DNA of 64,000 bases from Candidatus Saccharimonadota bacterium (GCA_017430725.1 JAFRMK010000002.1:1-64000); one strand, 5' to 3'. Counted from the first letter of the stretch, positions 1-8,359 are shown. The notes: a model not told the origin generated them from the sequence alone. Translations and numbers: made by a program.

Positions 1-1
1 A

Positions 2-229
2 AATCCAGACGATTTGAAGACTTCTATTGAAGAATTTTTGAACTTGGCAAATAATGGCGAAAATAAGATGAGGGCTGGCACGAGTGTTGAAAAAGATATT
101 CTAGCACGAACTTTGCTTTTGAACATTGAAATTGACAACAAAAAAGAGCCCGTTTTCCTCTGGAATGAGCCCTTTAAGACTTTGCTTGAATCGCTTTCTG
201 TAAATTCTGGTGCGCGAGACTGGACTTGA
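2..229 (+). CDS. 5'-truncated hypothetical ORF
   Basis: An open frame runs in from the window edge and stops at TGA 227-229. The visible 75 or so residues are hydrophilic and mildly acidic, and I recognise no family. The last 22 bases lie antisense to the 3' end of the tRNA-Leu gene, so the final residues (NSGARDWT) come from tRNA sequence. That suggests either a gene whose original end was lost or an unselected open frame. The start is outside the window or at TTG 14. It is one of very few plus-strand frames in this part of the window. Low confidence. Confidence 0.25.
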   Translation, partial: NPDDLKTSIEEFLNLANNGENKMRAGTSVEKDILARTLLLNIEIDNKKEPVFLWNEPFKTLLESLSVNSGARDWT

Positions 230-292
230 ACCAGCACGCCCGAAGGCATATGCTCCTAAGGCATACGTGTATACCAATTTCACCACTCGCGC
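208..292 (-). tRNA. tRNA-Leu (anticodon UAG)
   Basis: Read on the minus strand this folds as a class II tRNA. The acceptor stem is GCGCGAG/CTCGCGC, the anticodon stem TATGC/GCATA closes loop CTTAGGA (anticodon TAG), a long variable arm follows, and the T-loop is GTTCAAGTC. The 3' CCA is genome-encoded at 208-210. It reads CUN leucine codons. An extended -10 promoter lies just upstream. Confidence 0.95.
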
Positions 293-306
293 ATGGTTAC
301 TGTGGT

Positions 307-315
307 ATTATAGCA
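307..315 (-). promoter_or_regulatory. Extended -10 promoter of tRNA-Leu(UAG)
   Basis: The minus strand reads TGC-TATAAT, with the hexamer at 307-312. It ends 14 bases before the tRNA 5' end. No good -35 was seen; the TGC extension is shared with many other promoters in the window. Confidence 0.6.
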
Positions 316-381
316 TATTTTGCGCAGCTTGCCTTGGCTTGGCGTCTAGATGAACTAGTCTTGTCGGTACCGAGAGATGCG

Positions 382-1290
382 CTAGAAGCCGCGCGACGAA
401 CCGCCGCCGCCCGATGAGCCGCCACCGCCCGAAAAACCGCCGGAAGAGCCACCCGAGAAACCACCACCCGAGAAACCGCCGCCTGAAAAGCCGCCAAGGG
501 AACTGCCGTCGCCTGTGGGGATGTATAGATATGTGGCTATCGCGTTGATGATGGTGCCGATACCAAGCATCAAAAGGCCAGCCCAGACAAGGAGGCCGCC
601 GCCAGAAATGGCCGAGAGAGTTATCATCACGGTAAGAAGCTCTAGTACAATAAAGCAGATGATGCGGCCTCGTTTGCTTTTTATGTAGGTGAAGAGCACG
701 CTCAGAGTAGCAAATATTTTCAACGAAAACAGGCTGGAGCTTATTTCGCTGTAATCGTTGTCTTTTGCGGCTTCGATGGGCGCCTCGGCCGACGATGCAT
801 CATAGCCATATTCATTGGCGACTTCGAGGTAGAGTGCCTTGTAGCCATTGAGTATTCCTTCGTCAAAGTTGTTGTCTTTGAAGAACGGAATCATGTATTC
901 GTCTTGAATGCGGCCAGTTTTAGCGTCTGGTAGTGCGCCTTCCAGACCATAACCGACCTCGATGCGTGATTGACGTTCTTCCAGCGCCAAAAGCATCAGC
1001 AGGCCGTTGTTTTGCTGCTTATCGCCAATACCGAAGCTGCGGAACAATTCCGTACTGTAGCTTTCGAGGTCCTGCGCCTCTAGGCTTTTTACGGTGACGA
1101 CGACGATTTGCGCCTTGGTGGCATCGGCGAGTTTTGCGCTTTGTTCGACAATGTATTGCTCAGTTTCTTCGCTGAGTACTTCAGCGTAGTCGTTGACATA
1201 AAAATCCGTAGTCGGCTTGACGACGGCGAAAGTTGGTGCCGTCGTCAAGAAAGCTAATAATAAAGCAAGCAGACCGCCGATTTTCTTCAT
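382..1290 (-). CDS. TPM-domain membrane protein (YgcG family)
   Basis: This 302-residue protein has a signal peptide (about residues 1-22, ending TFA), a TPM domain (about 30-150, with DYAEVLS and VGYGLEGALPDAKTGRI), hydrophobic segments at roughly 185-260, and a Gly/Ser-rich tail (about 263-302, repeated GGGFSGG units). This matches the YgcG/TPM family, whose domain has been linked to acid-phosphatase-like or membrane-protein maturation roles; the substrate here is unknown. It follows lemA by 3 bases, and LemA/TPM pairs are a common conserved neighbourhood. The two probably form one transcript from the lemA promoter. The domain would face outward, with the tail at the C-terminal end. Confidence 0.85.
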   Translation of the reverse strand: MKKIGGLLALLLAFLTTAPTFAVVKPTTDFYVNDYAEVLSEETEQYIVEQSAKLADATKAQIVVVTVKSLEAQDLESYSTELFRSFGIGDKQQNNGLLMLLALEERQSRIEVGYGLEGALPDAKTGRIQDEYMIPFFKDNNFDEGILNGYKALYLEVANEYGYDASSAEAPIEAAKDNDYSEISSSLFSLKIFATLSVLFTYIKSKRGRIICFIVLELLTVMITLSAISGGGLLVWAGLLMLGIGTIINAIATYLYIPTGDGSSLGGFSGGGFSGGGFSGGSSGGFSGGGGSSGGGGSSRGF

Positions 1291-1293
1291 AGA

Positions 1294-1866
1294 CTACTCG
1301 CTAAATTTGACAGTCGGGACATCTTCTTTTGATGAATCTGTGACGTCGAAGAGATCTTTTTTGTCTTTGCCAGCAATGCCGGCGACGATGGAGGTCGGGA
1401 AGCGACTAATCTTGGTGTTGTATTCGCGCACAACTTCGTTATAATCGCGTCTTGCGGTTGCAATGCGGTTTTCCGTGCCGGACAATTCGTCCTGAAGACT
1501 GATGAAGTTCTGGTTGGCTTTCAGGTCGGGATAGTTTTCGATTACGACGTTAAGGCTGTTCAGCGCGGCAGTAAGTTGTTCGTTTGCTTCGCTGAGCTCC
1601 TTGATATTGCCGGCATTTGTCATTTTTTCACGCGCAGATGTGATGTCTTGGATGACTTTTTCTTCGTGCGCGACGTAACCCTTAACGGTGTCGACGAGAT
1701 TTGGGATGAGATCAGCGCGACGCTGTAACTGAACTTTGATGTTCGAATATTGCGTATCGACGTTTTGTTCGATTGTGACGATTGAGTTATAGGTTTTGAT
1801 AAAGTAGCCCGCTAGCGCAACAACGGCGATAGCAATGATGCCAATAATTTTTCCTGCTTTTTTCAT
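1294..1866 (-). CDS. lemA: LemA family protein
   Basis: This 190-residue protein has one N-terminal membrane segment (about 6-24), followed by the helical LemA domain with the typical QYSNIKVQLQRRADLIPNLVDTVKGY and the coil that follows. It is membrane-anchored with the helical bundle outside; its biochemical role is not established. I chose the ATG at 1866 because AGGAG sits 6 bases upstream; an in-frame start at 1896 would add 10 residues overlapping the promoter. A TGC-TACAAT promoter lies just upstream, and the TPM gene follows 3 bases after the stop. Confidence 0.9.
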   Translation of the reverse strand: MKKAGKIIGIIAIAVVALAGYFIKTYNSIVTIEQNVDTQYSNIKVQLQRRADLIPNLVDTVKGYVAHEEKVIQDITSAREKMTNAGNIKELSEANEQLTAALNSLNVVIENYPDLKANQNFISLQDELSGTENRIATARRDYNEVVREYNTKISRFPTSIVAGIAGKDKKDLFDVTDSSKEDVPTVKFSE

Positions 1867-1886
1867 GCATTTCTCCTTTTGCTTAT

Positions 1887-1895
1887 ATTGTAGCA
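1887..1895 (-). promoter_or_regulatory. Promoter of lemA-TPM operon
   Basis: The minus strand reads TGC-TACAAT (hexamer 1887-1892), followed by a short leader of about 14 bases carrying the AGGAG ribosome-binding site. It excludes the longer lemA start. Confidence 0.6.
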
Positions 1896-1911
1896 AATTA
1901 GGAGTATTCTG

Positions 1912-2439
1912 CTAGATTTTTTGATAGATTTTGATATGCGCGGAGGCGTAGCTACGGTTACTGACCATGGCCAGACCGAGAAAAGCGGGCGGTTCCGGCG
2001 TGCCAGGGTGCGAAAGAATTAGCCATCCCCCGGGTCGTAGATGGTCGATGAGTTTTTCTATTTTGGCATATTGCGGCTTGTCGTATGGCGGGTCAGCAAA
2101 AATCACGTCATACTGCGCCGTTAGGCGCTTGATTACGCGTGCCTGTTGTTGCAAGCCCAACTTTGCAATGTTCTCGTTGATGGTTTTTTGCGCCTTAGCG
2201 TCATTATCCAGAAAATCTGCGCTCTTGGCGTTTTCGGATAAAGCGGTCAGACCGAGGGCGCCGCTGCCCGCGAATGCGTCCAGTACTGTGGCGTCCTTTA
2301 GGCTGCTCCGGATTCGATTAAAAATTGCAAGACGCTCCCGCTCCCCCATCGGTTGAGTAGTGCCATGGTTGCGCGGCGAGTTGATGATACGTCCGCCAAA
2401 TTTACCGGTTGCTATTCGGAGTTGTGTTTTGCCTCGCAT
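1912..2439 (-). CDS. rsmD: 16S rRNA (guanine(966)-N2)-methyltransferase RsmD
   Basis: This 175-residue S-adenosylmethionine-dependent methyltransferase begins with the RsmD signature (RIATGKFGGRIINSP), then PMGERERLAIFNRI, motif I DAFAGSGALGLTALS and the catalytic motif IV DPPYDKP. It methylates G966 of 16S rRNA during 30S assembly. The start codon overlaps the stop of the preceding gene (TAATG), which indicates translational coupling in a recG / metal-binding protein / rsmD operon. RsmD next to recG is a familiar arrangement. The length is normal for the family. Confidence 0.92.
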   Translation of the reverse strand: MRGKTQLRIATGKFGGRIINSPRNHGTTQPMGERERLAIFNRIRSSLKDATVLDAFAGSGALGLTALSENAKSADFLDNDAKAQKTINENIAKLGLQQQARVIKRLTAQYDVIFADPPYDKPQYAKIEKLIDHLRPGGWLILSHPGTPEPPAFLGLAMVSNRSYASAHIKIYQKI

Positions 2440-3269
2440 TACGCATTCTCCTTTTCTGTTGCCGAGATGATGCTATCGGCCCACGCCAGCGTGATGGCGC
2501 GAACTATTTCTGGAATAAGAATTTCTCGTGTTTCGATAATTAGTTGCGTGTTCCAGCCCTTCTTGAGGAAGCGATCATACATTTTCAGGTTTGCAATCTT
2601 TTCCAGAGAATTGTAAAAGGCGGTCTTTGCGTCTGGTGCGCTTAGATTATCCCGCGCAAAATCTTTTGGCGCCATTTTTTTGTACGGAATCGGCGCAATT
2701 GCATAGGCGACTCCGTATTCGAAGGCGATGTGCTTGGTCATTACGCCGCCGGCGCCCCAATATAACCAGTTGTTGCGGGCGGCCTGCGCCATGCTATTGC
2801 CACGCATGATGCCTTTGACCTCTTTACCAAAAAGGCGTTTATAGTCCTTGTCGGTCATCAGTTCGTCTACGACTTTACGAAATGGATAGTGATGAGCCGG
2901 AGTAAGGCCATCGGTGATTGCGTGCGCCATCCACGCAGCCTCAAATGCGGCACGCTCTTCGTTGTGGTTTTTTAGCGCCTGAATCAGGTTGTGGCGATGA
3001 TCCAGGACATAGCCGATAAGTTTGCCGTCGTCGTGGTCGGGTTGGATGAAATGCTCTGGTTCGTCTTTGCCGGGTGATTTGTTTTTTAGCCCGTCTGGCC
3101 CGCGTGTCCCCTCAAAATGTAAAATCTGTTTGGTGGTCGGAAAGAAGCCGTGCGTCGCTGATAGATTCTTGGCAAGCAGCCAGCGTGCAGTACGGTCCAA
3201 TTTTTGATGAACACCAATTAGTTCACCAGAGTGTTTTGAGTTTTCAACCAGACAAAGTGATGCGTACAT
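2439..3269 (-). CDS. Putative metal-binding all-helical protein (phospholipase C / P1-nuclease-like)
   Basis: This 276-residue protein is rich in histidine and aspartate in the spacing expected of a helical metal site: HQKLDRTARW near the N-terminus, HFEG, then PEHFIQPDHDDG and AHAITDGLTPAHHYPF. That resembles the zinc-dependent phospholipase C / S1-P1 nuclease fold, which is my inference; I do not assign a substrate. No signal peptide or membrane segment is visible, which is unusual for secreted enzymes of that fold. It sits between recG and rsmD and is coupled to both by TAATG overlaps, so it is expressed with DNA repair and ribosome maturation functions. Confidence 0.6.
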   Translation of the reverse strand: MYASLCLVENSKHSGELIGVHQKLDRTARWLLAKNLSATHGFFPTTKQILHFEGTRGPDGLKNKSPGKDEPEHFIQPDHDDGKLIGYVLDHRHNLIQALKNHNEERAAFEAAWMAHAITDGLTPAHHYPFRKVVDELMTDKDYKRLFGKEVKGIMRGNSMAQAARNNWLYWGAGGVMTKHIAFEYGVAYAIAPIPYKKMAPKDFARDNLSAPDAKTAFYNSLEKIANLKMYDRFLKKGWNTQLIIETREILIPEIVRAITLAWADSIISATEKENA

Positions 3270-5266
3270 TAGTTTAGGGTAGTTAATCGTTGATATTTAC
3301 GCACGGCGGCGCTTAACTCTTTATATTCTAGCACATTATACTCTTGCTTAATGAATTCATCTACGAGTTGACTTGCCTTGCGCACGAGCTTCGTATCGGT
3401 AACACTTGCAATCCGTAGGTCCAGAGCGCCGTGCTGCAGCGAACCGTATATTTCGCCCGGTCCACGCAACTTCAGGTCGACTTCCGCGAGATAGAAGCCG
3501 TCTTGCGAGCTTTCGATTTCGCGCAAGCGGCGCGATGGAGCATCCTGCGAGTTTAGAAGGTAGCAATACGAAGCACTAGCGCCGCGCCCGACTCGTCCGC
3601 GTAGCTGGTGCAGTTGCGACAGTCCGTACTGGTCGGCGTCGGCAATTACCATGACCGTTGCGTTCGGGACGTTAACACCGACTTCAACCACGGTCGTGCT
3701 GACCAATAAGTCGGTTTTGCCCTCCGAGAACGCCGTCATGATGGCCTCTTTCTCGGCCGCCTTCATTTTTCCATGCAGAAGACCGATGGAGTGCGCTGGA
3801 TAGCGTCGACAGATTTTCGCATATTCGCGCTTAACGGAACTAAGCTCGCTGGCACCCTTATCGTCAATTTTTTTACAGATGTAGTATACTTGGTGTTTTT
3901 TAGCCAACTCATCTTCGACGTCGCGCCACATTTTTTCGTGAGAGTTTTGCGGTACGACCACGGTCTTGATGGCCTTACGGCCAGCCGGAAGCTCGTCCAG
4001 CACCGAGACCGCCAAATCACCGAATATTGTGAGTTGCAGAGAGCGCGGGATTGGTGTCGCAGTCATCGATAGCAGATGCGGCAATGTGTGCGCCTTGGCG
4101 AGCAGTTTTTGGCGCTGATTTACGCCAAATCGGTGCTGTTCGTCAATGATCGCTAGTCCCAGATTGGCAAATTTTGTGTCGTCCGTTATCAATGCGTGCG
4201 TCCCAATAACCAAGTCTACTTCCCCGCTTTCGATATGCTTCTTGAGAGTGGGCTTGTGTTTGGTTGAGCCGGTCAACAGCGCAATCCGTATCTTGTCGCC
4301 AAATAGCTTGCTCAGGCTCTCGGCATGCTGTGCCGCCAGAACTTCCGTTGGTGCCATTAGCGCCGTCTGTACGCCCGCACAGGACGCCACAAAGGCGCTT
4401 AGCGCACCGACCATGGTCTTGCCAGAACCAACATCGCCCTGCAACAGTCGGTTCATGGGTGTTTCAGAATTCATATCTTGTAGAATATCCCAGGTCGCTT
4501 TGCGTTGAGCATTAGTTAGCTTGAACGGTAGCTCACCGACTAACCGACGTAGTTTGATTAGGTCGGTCGGGATAGGAGCTGTCTTGAGCCGTTGGTTGGC
4601 GCGACGATTCAACTGGGATGCCAGCATTAGGCAAAACAGCTCTTCCGTAGCAAGGTATTCCCTGCCTTGTTTTGCGGCTTGTTCGTTTTCGGGGTAATGT
4701 ACTGAGAACAAGGCCTCTGCGCGCCCTGGAAAGTTTGGTATTAAATCTGGGGCTTGGCTAATTGCACCGGCAATTTGCTTTAAGATTTTCTTGAAATTGG
4801 CGGATTTTAGACTGCCTTTGGCGGAATAAATGGGCTGGATTCCGGCCCGATCTTCGGATGCGATGTCAGCGGCAAGATTCACGGCTGGATTCTGTAGCTG
4901 ATAACGCCCGTAGGAGAAATTTAGCTTTCCGGAAAAAAAGTATTCTGCGTCTTCTTTAAACTGGTTTTTTCGGTACGGCTGGTTGAACCAAACTGCGCGA
5001 ATTGCGCCACTTTTGTCGCGCAAAGTCGCCTCAACAAGCGTCAGGCCGCGCCGTTTGCGGCTCAGCGAGACGGCTTCGACTCTTGCCTTGACCGTAACCT
5101 GTCCTGGCTTTAGATCTGCAATGCGCTGAGCTTGCTGAAAATTCTCATATGAACGTGGTAGATAATAAGCTAAATCTCGAAACGTAAATATACCAGCCTT
5201 ATGCAATAATTCGGCCGTTTTTGGGCCAACGCCTTTTACGTCATCGACTGGTGAGCTAAAATTCAT
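3269..5266 (-). CDS. recG: ATP-dependent DNA helicase RecG
   Basis: This 665-residue superfamily 2 helicase remodels stalled forks and Holliday junctions. The N-terminal wedge/OB region is followed by Walker A GDVGSGKT (about residue 275), the DEQH box in IIDEQHRFG (about 372), TATPIPR, and the RecG motif QLRGRVGRG (about 553). The length is slightly short of the usual 680-700, mostly at the N-terminus. I chose the ATG at 5266 because TAAAAT ends exactly 6 bases upstream, giving a leaderless transcript. The two following genes overlap by one base each. Transcription begins here, not at trmD. Confidence 0.97.
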   Translation of the reverse strand: MNFSSPVDDVKGVGPKTAELLHKAGIFTFRDLAYYLPRSYENFQQAQRIADLKPGQVTVKARVEAVSLSRKRRGLTLVEATLRDKSGAIRAVWFNQPYRKNQFKEDAEYFFSGKLNFSYGRYQLQNPAVNLAADIASEDRAGIQPIYSAKGSLKSANFKKILKQIAGAISQAPDLIPNFPGRAEALFSVHYPENEQAAKQGREYLATEELFCLMLASQLNRRANQRLKTAPIPTDLIKLRRLVGELPFKLTNAQRKATWDILQDMNSETPMNRLLQGDVGSGKTMVGALSAFVASCAGVQTALMAPTEVLAAQHAESLSKLFGDKIRIALLTGSTKHKPTLKKHIESGEVDLVIGTHALITDDTKFANLGLAIIDEQHRFGVNQRQKLLAKAHTLPHLLSMTATPIPRSLQLTIFGDLAVSVLDELPAGRKAIKTVVVPQNSHEKMWRDVEDELAKKHQVYYICKKIDDKGASELSSVKREYAKICRRYPAHSIGLLHGKMKAAEKEAIMTAFSEGKTDLLVSTTVVEVGVNVPNATVMVIADADQYGLSQLHQLRGRVGRGASASYCYLLNSQDAPSRRLREIESSQDGFYLAEVDLKLRGPGEIYGSLQHGALDLRIASVTDTKLVRKASQLVDEFIKQEYNVLEYKELSAAVRKYQRLTTLN

Positions 5267-5272
5267 AATGAT

Positions 5273-5278
5273 ATTTTA
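5273..5278 (-). promoter_or_regulatory. Leaderless -10 of recG operon
   Basis: The minus strand reads TAAAAT, then six bases (ATCATT), then the recG ATG. Position +1 would fall at or next to the start codon. Confidence 0.55.
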
Positions 5279-5285
5279 GCGCATT

Positions 5286-5945
5286 CTAGTCTTCGGCGGG
5301 CCTGGTCGGCGCATTTGCGGCGCGCCAACTGGCAATTGCGCCATGATTGCCCGAAAGGAGTATTTCCGGCACTTTCATGCCGCGGAATTCTTCTGGCCTC
5401 GTGTATTGAGGGTATTCGTAGTTATCGCCGTCGCTAAAGCTTTCGATTTCTGCCGATTGTTCGCCGCCCAGTACGCCAGGAATCAGCCGTACGATACTGT
5501 CAACTATTGTCATGGCGGGAATTTCGCCGCCCGTTAAAATGAATTTCCCAACTGATATTTGATGGTCCACTAGCGCTAGTATGCGCTCGTCATATCCTTC
5601 ATAGTGTGGGCAGATGATTATATAATCTTTTTGGCTGTTAGCGTATTGCTTGGCAAGCGACTGTGTCCAGGTTTGGCCTTTTGGCGTCATTAAAACTACT
5701 TTAGCATCTGGATATCGCTGTTTGGCGGACTCGACAGCTGCAAAAATCGGCTCAACTCGCAGCAACATACCATCGCCGCCGCCGTATGGCGTGTCGTCGA
5801 CTTGCTTGCGTGGGCCAAGACCAAAATCTCGCAAGTTGATATACTCAAACTTGCATAACTTGAGTTCTTGCGCCTTCCAGAGCATTGAGCTATCAAATAC
5901 GCCCTTGAACATTTCGGGGAAGAGGCTGATAATTACAAAATTCAT
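5286..5945 (-). CDS. trmD: tRNA (guanine(37)-N1)-methyltransferase TrmD
   Basis: This 219-residue SPOUT methyltransferase modifies G37 of tRNAs with G36 to prevent +1 frameshifting. The N-terminal MNFVIISLFPEMF, the PYGGGDGMLLR loop, YEGYDER and the knot segment ILTGGEIPAMTIVDSI are all present, as is the C-terminal PEILLSGNHGAIASWR. It starts inside the grpE stop (ATGA overlap, 4 bases), so it is the third gene of hrcA-grpE-trmD. That context is unusual: trmD normally travels with rpsP, rimM and rplS, and rpsP here lies 17 kb away. It should therefore respond to HrcA and heat. Confidence 0.96.
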   Translation of the reverse strand: MNFVIISLFPEMFKGVFDSSMLWKAQELKLCKFEYINLRDFGLGPRKQVDDTPYGGGDGMLLRVEPIFAAVESAKQRYPDAKVVLMTPKGQTWTQSLAKQYANSQKDYIIICPHYEGYDERILALVDHQISVGKFILTGGEIPAMTIVDSIVRLIPGVLGGEQSAEIESFSDGDNYEYPQYTRPEEFRGMKVPEILLSGNHGAIASWRAANAPTRPAED

Positions 5946-6352
5946 GATTTTTTCACTTTAACTAGCGCCGGTCGGAGCACATTTCCCTGATAGTAGTATC
6001 CCGTTTGTAAGGTTTCTGCAATGAGCTCTTTGTCGCCTTCGCCTTCGACGCTAGTGGCGAAATGCAGCTCGGGATTAAAGCTGGCGCCGTCTTTACTTTC
6101 AATCCTCGCCAACCCGAGCGCCGAGAGGGTTTTTTCGAAGTTTTTCGCCAAAGGAGCCATTACTTCCGGTTGGGCCTTCGTGGCGCGTTCAAAATCGTCA
6201 ATCAAAGGGAGCACCTTTTTGACGGTTTGTTCGGTGGCGATTTCGATGCTATGTTCTTTCTGTGCTTCGACTTGTCGACGGTAGTTTTCAAAGTCTGCGC
6301 GCGTACGCTGCAGATCGTTAGTCAGCTCTGTGATTTTTGGATTTTTACTCAT
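5942..6352 (-). CDS. grpE: Heat-shock nucleotide exchange factor GrpE
   Basis: This 136-residue protein is a compact GrpE. A coiled coil at about 5-50 (TNDLQRTRADFENYRRQVE) leads to LPLIDDFERA and the C-terminal beta domain ending in the GrpE signature TLQTGYYYQGNVLRPALVKV. GrpE releases ADP from DnaK. It is shorter than typical homologues (about 180-200) because the N-terminal helix is reduced. It overlaps hrcA by 8 bases and trmD by 4, and is controlled by the CIRCE operator upstream of hrcA. dnaK and dnaJ are not in the window. Confidence 0.93.
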   Translation of the reverse strand: MSKNPKITELTNDLQRTRADFENYRRQVEAQKEHSIEIATEQTVKKVLPLIDDFERATKAQPEVMAPLAKNFEKTLSALGLARIESKDGASFNPELHFATSVEGEGDKELIAETLQTGYYYQGNVLRPALVKVKKS

Positions 6353-7082
6353 ATATTACCTCTTCTAACATTAATCCGGCATGGCGCACCAGAGACATCA
6401 CGCGCTTATACGATTGGCGGGTCGGACCGAGGACGCCGATGTAGCTCCTGTCTGAATACGGCGAGCGAAAACGCGAAATCACTAACGATACGTTCGATGT
6501 TTTACCGACGGGATTTTCGGTGCCAATATAGACGTTAATCGCCTCGTTTGGCTGCACTTCACGGAGCCACGGTTTGATATTGTCGAGCAGTTGTCCGACT
6601 GCCTGTACCTGGGCGGCATGCATAAATTCCGGCTGGGCAAACAAGTTACCGAAACCAGAGATGTATAGCTGGTCGCCAAGCGTGGCGAGCCCCAAATTGC
6701 CGGTCAGGTCGACCAAGCTGTCAACCGCTGCGCGTACGGCATAGTCGATGCGGGTTTGGGACTGAATGCGCGTGGTTAGTGCGCGCGTGGTGCGGTCGAG
6801 ACCCTGCGGCGCTTCTTCGGCTTGCGCGGGTCGAGGCGACGACTCTAGCTTTTCCTGCAGCGAATTGACGTATAGTCGATAGCCGGCATCGGTCGGGATA
6901 CGCCCCGCTGATGTGTGTGGCTGCATCAAGTAGCCCATTTGCTCCAGTTTGCCCATCTCGGCACGAATCGTGGCCGAAGAAACGTCAAACAGCTTCGCAA
7001 GCGTAACGCTTCCAACCGGAGTGGCCAGCTCGGCATATTCTTCAATGATGGCGTACAAAATTTGACGCTGTCGTTCTGTCAT
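6345..7082 (-). CDS. hrcA: Heat-inducible transcription repressor HrcA
   Basis: This 245-residue protein opens with the HrcA winged-helix domain (RQRQILYAIIEEYAELATPVGS, then VSSATIRAEMGKLEQMGYL and HTSAGRIPTDAGYRLYV). The C-terminal dimerisation part is about 100 residues shorter than in typical 340-residue HrcA, but the ending, with YIGVLGPTRQSYKRVMSLV, is retained. HrcA represses CIRCE-bearing promoters and is relieved on heat stress. The ATG at 7082 lies exactly 6 bases after a TACAAT -10, so the message is probably leaderless. A degenerate CIRCE overlaps its -35, implying autoregulation. Confidence 0.95.
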   Translation of the reverse strand: MTERQRQILYAIIEEYAELATPVGSVTLAKLFDVSSATIRAEMGKLEQMGYLMQPHTSAGRIPTDAGYRLYVNSLQEKLESSPRPAQAEEAPQGLDRTTRALTTRIQSQTRIDYAVRAAVDSLVDLTGNLGLATLGDQLYISGFGNLFAQPEFMHAAQVQAVGQLLDNIKPWLREVQPNEAINVYIGTENPVGKTSNVSLVISRFRSPYSDRSYIGVLGPTRQSYKRVMSLVRHAGLMLEEVIYE

Positions 7083-7088
7083 ATTGTC

Positions 7089-7117
7089 ATTGTAATGCTT
7101 TTAGCACTCTTTGGCAA
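7089..7117 (-). promoter_or_regulatory. Leaderless promoter of hrcA-grpE-trmD
   Basis: The minus strand has TTGCCA (7112-7117), a 17-base spacer, TACAAT (7089-7094), then six bases to the hrcA ATG. The -35 lies in the loop of the CIRCE-like operator. Confidence 0.75.
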
Positions 7118-7127
7118 GGTCTGCTAG
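7101..7127. promoter_or_regulatory. CIRCE operator (degenerate half) upstream of hrcA
   Basis: The left arm TTAGCACTC (7101-7109) is perfect, a 9-base loop follows, and the right arm GTCTGCTAG (7119-7127) matches 6 of 9 bases of GAGTGCTAA. It overlaps the stop codon of the upstream gene. The weaker arm suggests looser repression of hrcA than of clpC or clpP. Confidence 0.75.
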
Positions 7128-8359
7128 TTTTCGGGAATCTGATAGAAGTTCGCATTGCTCAATAGATACGGCATACACTCTTCGCCGCTATGATCGTAGA
7201 GCTCATCATAGACTGCACCCTCAGTAATCGTTGCGCCACTGCGCGAATAGAGTACTAGGTCCTCCCCATCCGTGACGACGATTAATATCCCGTTGCGCGT
7301 GAAGAGCTTGTTTTGGCTGTCCGGATGGATGCTGACGATAGCTTTCGCGCCGGTCGTGTATGCATAAACCATATTGTTGGCCTCGTAACCGAAGAAGAAG
7401 CCGTCATGCATAAAAACACGGTTTGCGCCGGATACAACCGCTTTACCGGTGTCCAGGTCAACTAGTTTATAACTGCCATTGGCGCGCGCTAATATATATC
7501 CGCTGACAATGTCGCGCATACCGTCATAGCCGGCATTATTAATGTCATCATAAAATGTGTCAAAGCCGTAGGAGGTGATGTAGCGATTGTCGCTGACTGA
7601 GTAAAGCGCGGACGGGTCCGAGTTCGGGTCAAGCTCAAGATAAGTTTTGCCGCTCCAATTGAAACTTCGGATACTGTTGTAATCTTGCGTGTCAATAGTG
7701 GTCGAGCTACGTTCTTGCTTTTTGATGTCATATATATAGTATTCAGTATCGCGCAGCAGTATGCGACCATCGGGCAAGTCAGCGGCCTTGCCGCATAGGC
7801 TAGTCTCACAGTTGTAGCCGTCGACCGATGACAGCTCCGTTTCTTCAGCGGTCGAATCTTCGATAGTTGGCGAAACGGGCTTGCGGCGATTGATGAAAAT
7901 TGCAACTACTAACGCGATTGCGGCAATAACTACGGCGATGGCGATAATAATCGCGGTAATTTTCAGCCCGGTGCGTTTTGCTTTATTCTCTGCAATTTGA
8001 CGCTGCTGAGCGCGCATAGCTTCCTCGTTTTGGGCGCGCACGGCTTCGAGCTGCGCTTCGGTTATTTCGCGCTGCGAAAATACCAGGCTCTGCGAGCGGG
8101 CCATTTCGTATTCCTGCGGATTATATACTTTTGCCTGTTCTTGAGCCGCCATCTGCCGTACTGCCTCCGGGTCGGCACCTTCAGCGATTTTCTGCAACTC
8201 ATCGGTGTCGTCGATTGGCTTGGTCTGGTCAGCGTTTGGCGCGTAGCCGGTGCCACCCGTTTTGATGTTTGACTTACGAAATAAAGTGCCTTCCTTAAAT
8301 GCTTTACCAAGTTTCTTGCCGGCCGAGCCGATGCCCAACCCTTTATTGCCGTCTTCCAT
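7124..8359 (-). CDS. Single-pass membrane protein with beta-propeller-like extracellular part
   Basis: I recognise no named family for this 411-residue protein. A hydrophilic, Gln/Glu/Ala-rich cytoplasmic part (about 1-130, with a likely coiled coil QREITEAQLEAVRAQNEEAMRAQ) precedes one strong membrane helix (about 132-155) and an NRRK stop-transfer. The outer part (about 160-411) has repeated short beta-strand units with aromatic and Asp residues (such as YYIYD, YKLVDLDTGKAV and LVLYSRSGA), like a blade-type or WG-type repeat protein. It could be an envelope sensor. Its start is 18 bases from the divergent kinase gene, and its stop lies in the hrcA operator. Confidence 0.75.
   Translation of the reverse strand: MEDGNKGLGIGSAGKKLGKAFKEGTLFRKSNIKTGGTGYAPNADQTKPIDDTDELQKIAEGADPEAVRQMAAQEQAKVYNPQEYEMARSQSLVFSQREITEAQLEAVRAQNEEAMRAQQRQIAENKAKRTGLKITAIIIAIAVVIAAIALVVAIFINRRKPVSPTIEDSTAEETELSSVDGYNCETSLCGKAADLPDGRILLRDTEYYIYDIKKQERSSTTIDTQDYNSIRSFNWSGKTYLELDPNSDPSALYSVSDNRYITSYGFDTFYDDINNAGYDGMRDIVSGYILARANGSYKLVDLDTGKAVVSGANRVFMHDGFFFGYEANNMVYAYTTGAKAIVSIHPDSQNKLFTRNGILIVVTDGEDLVLYSRSGATITEGAVYDELYDHSGEECMPYLLSNANFYQIPEN

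Noticed and set aside
101-286. Minus-strand open frame over the tRNA-Leu
   Set aside because: It is the tRNA gene read as protein, with no ribosome-binding site or family.
410-495. Short tandem DNA repeats near the TPM gene end
   Set aside because: They encode the Gly/Ser-rich C-terminal tail (GGGFSGG units); low-complexity coding sequence explains them.
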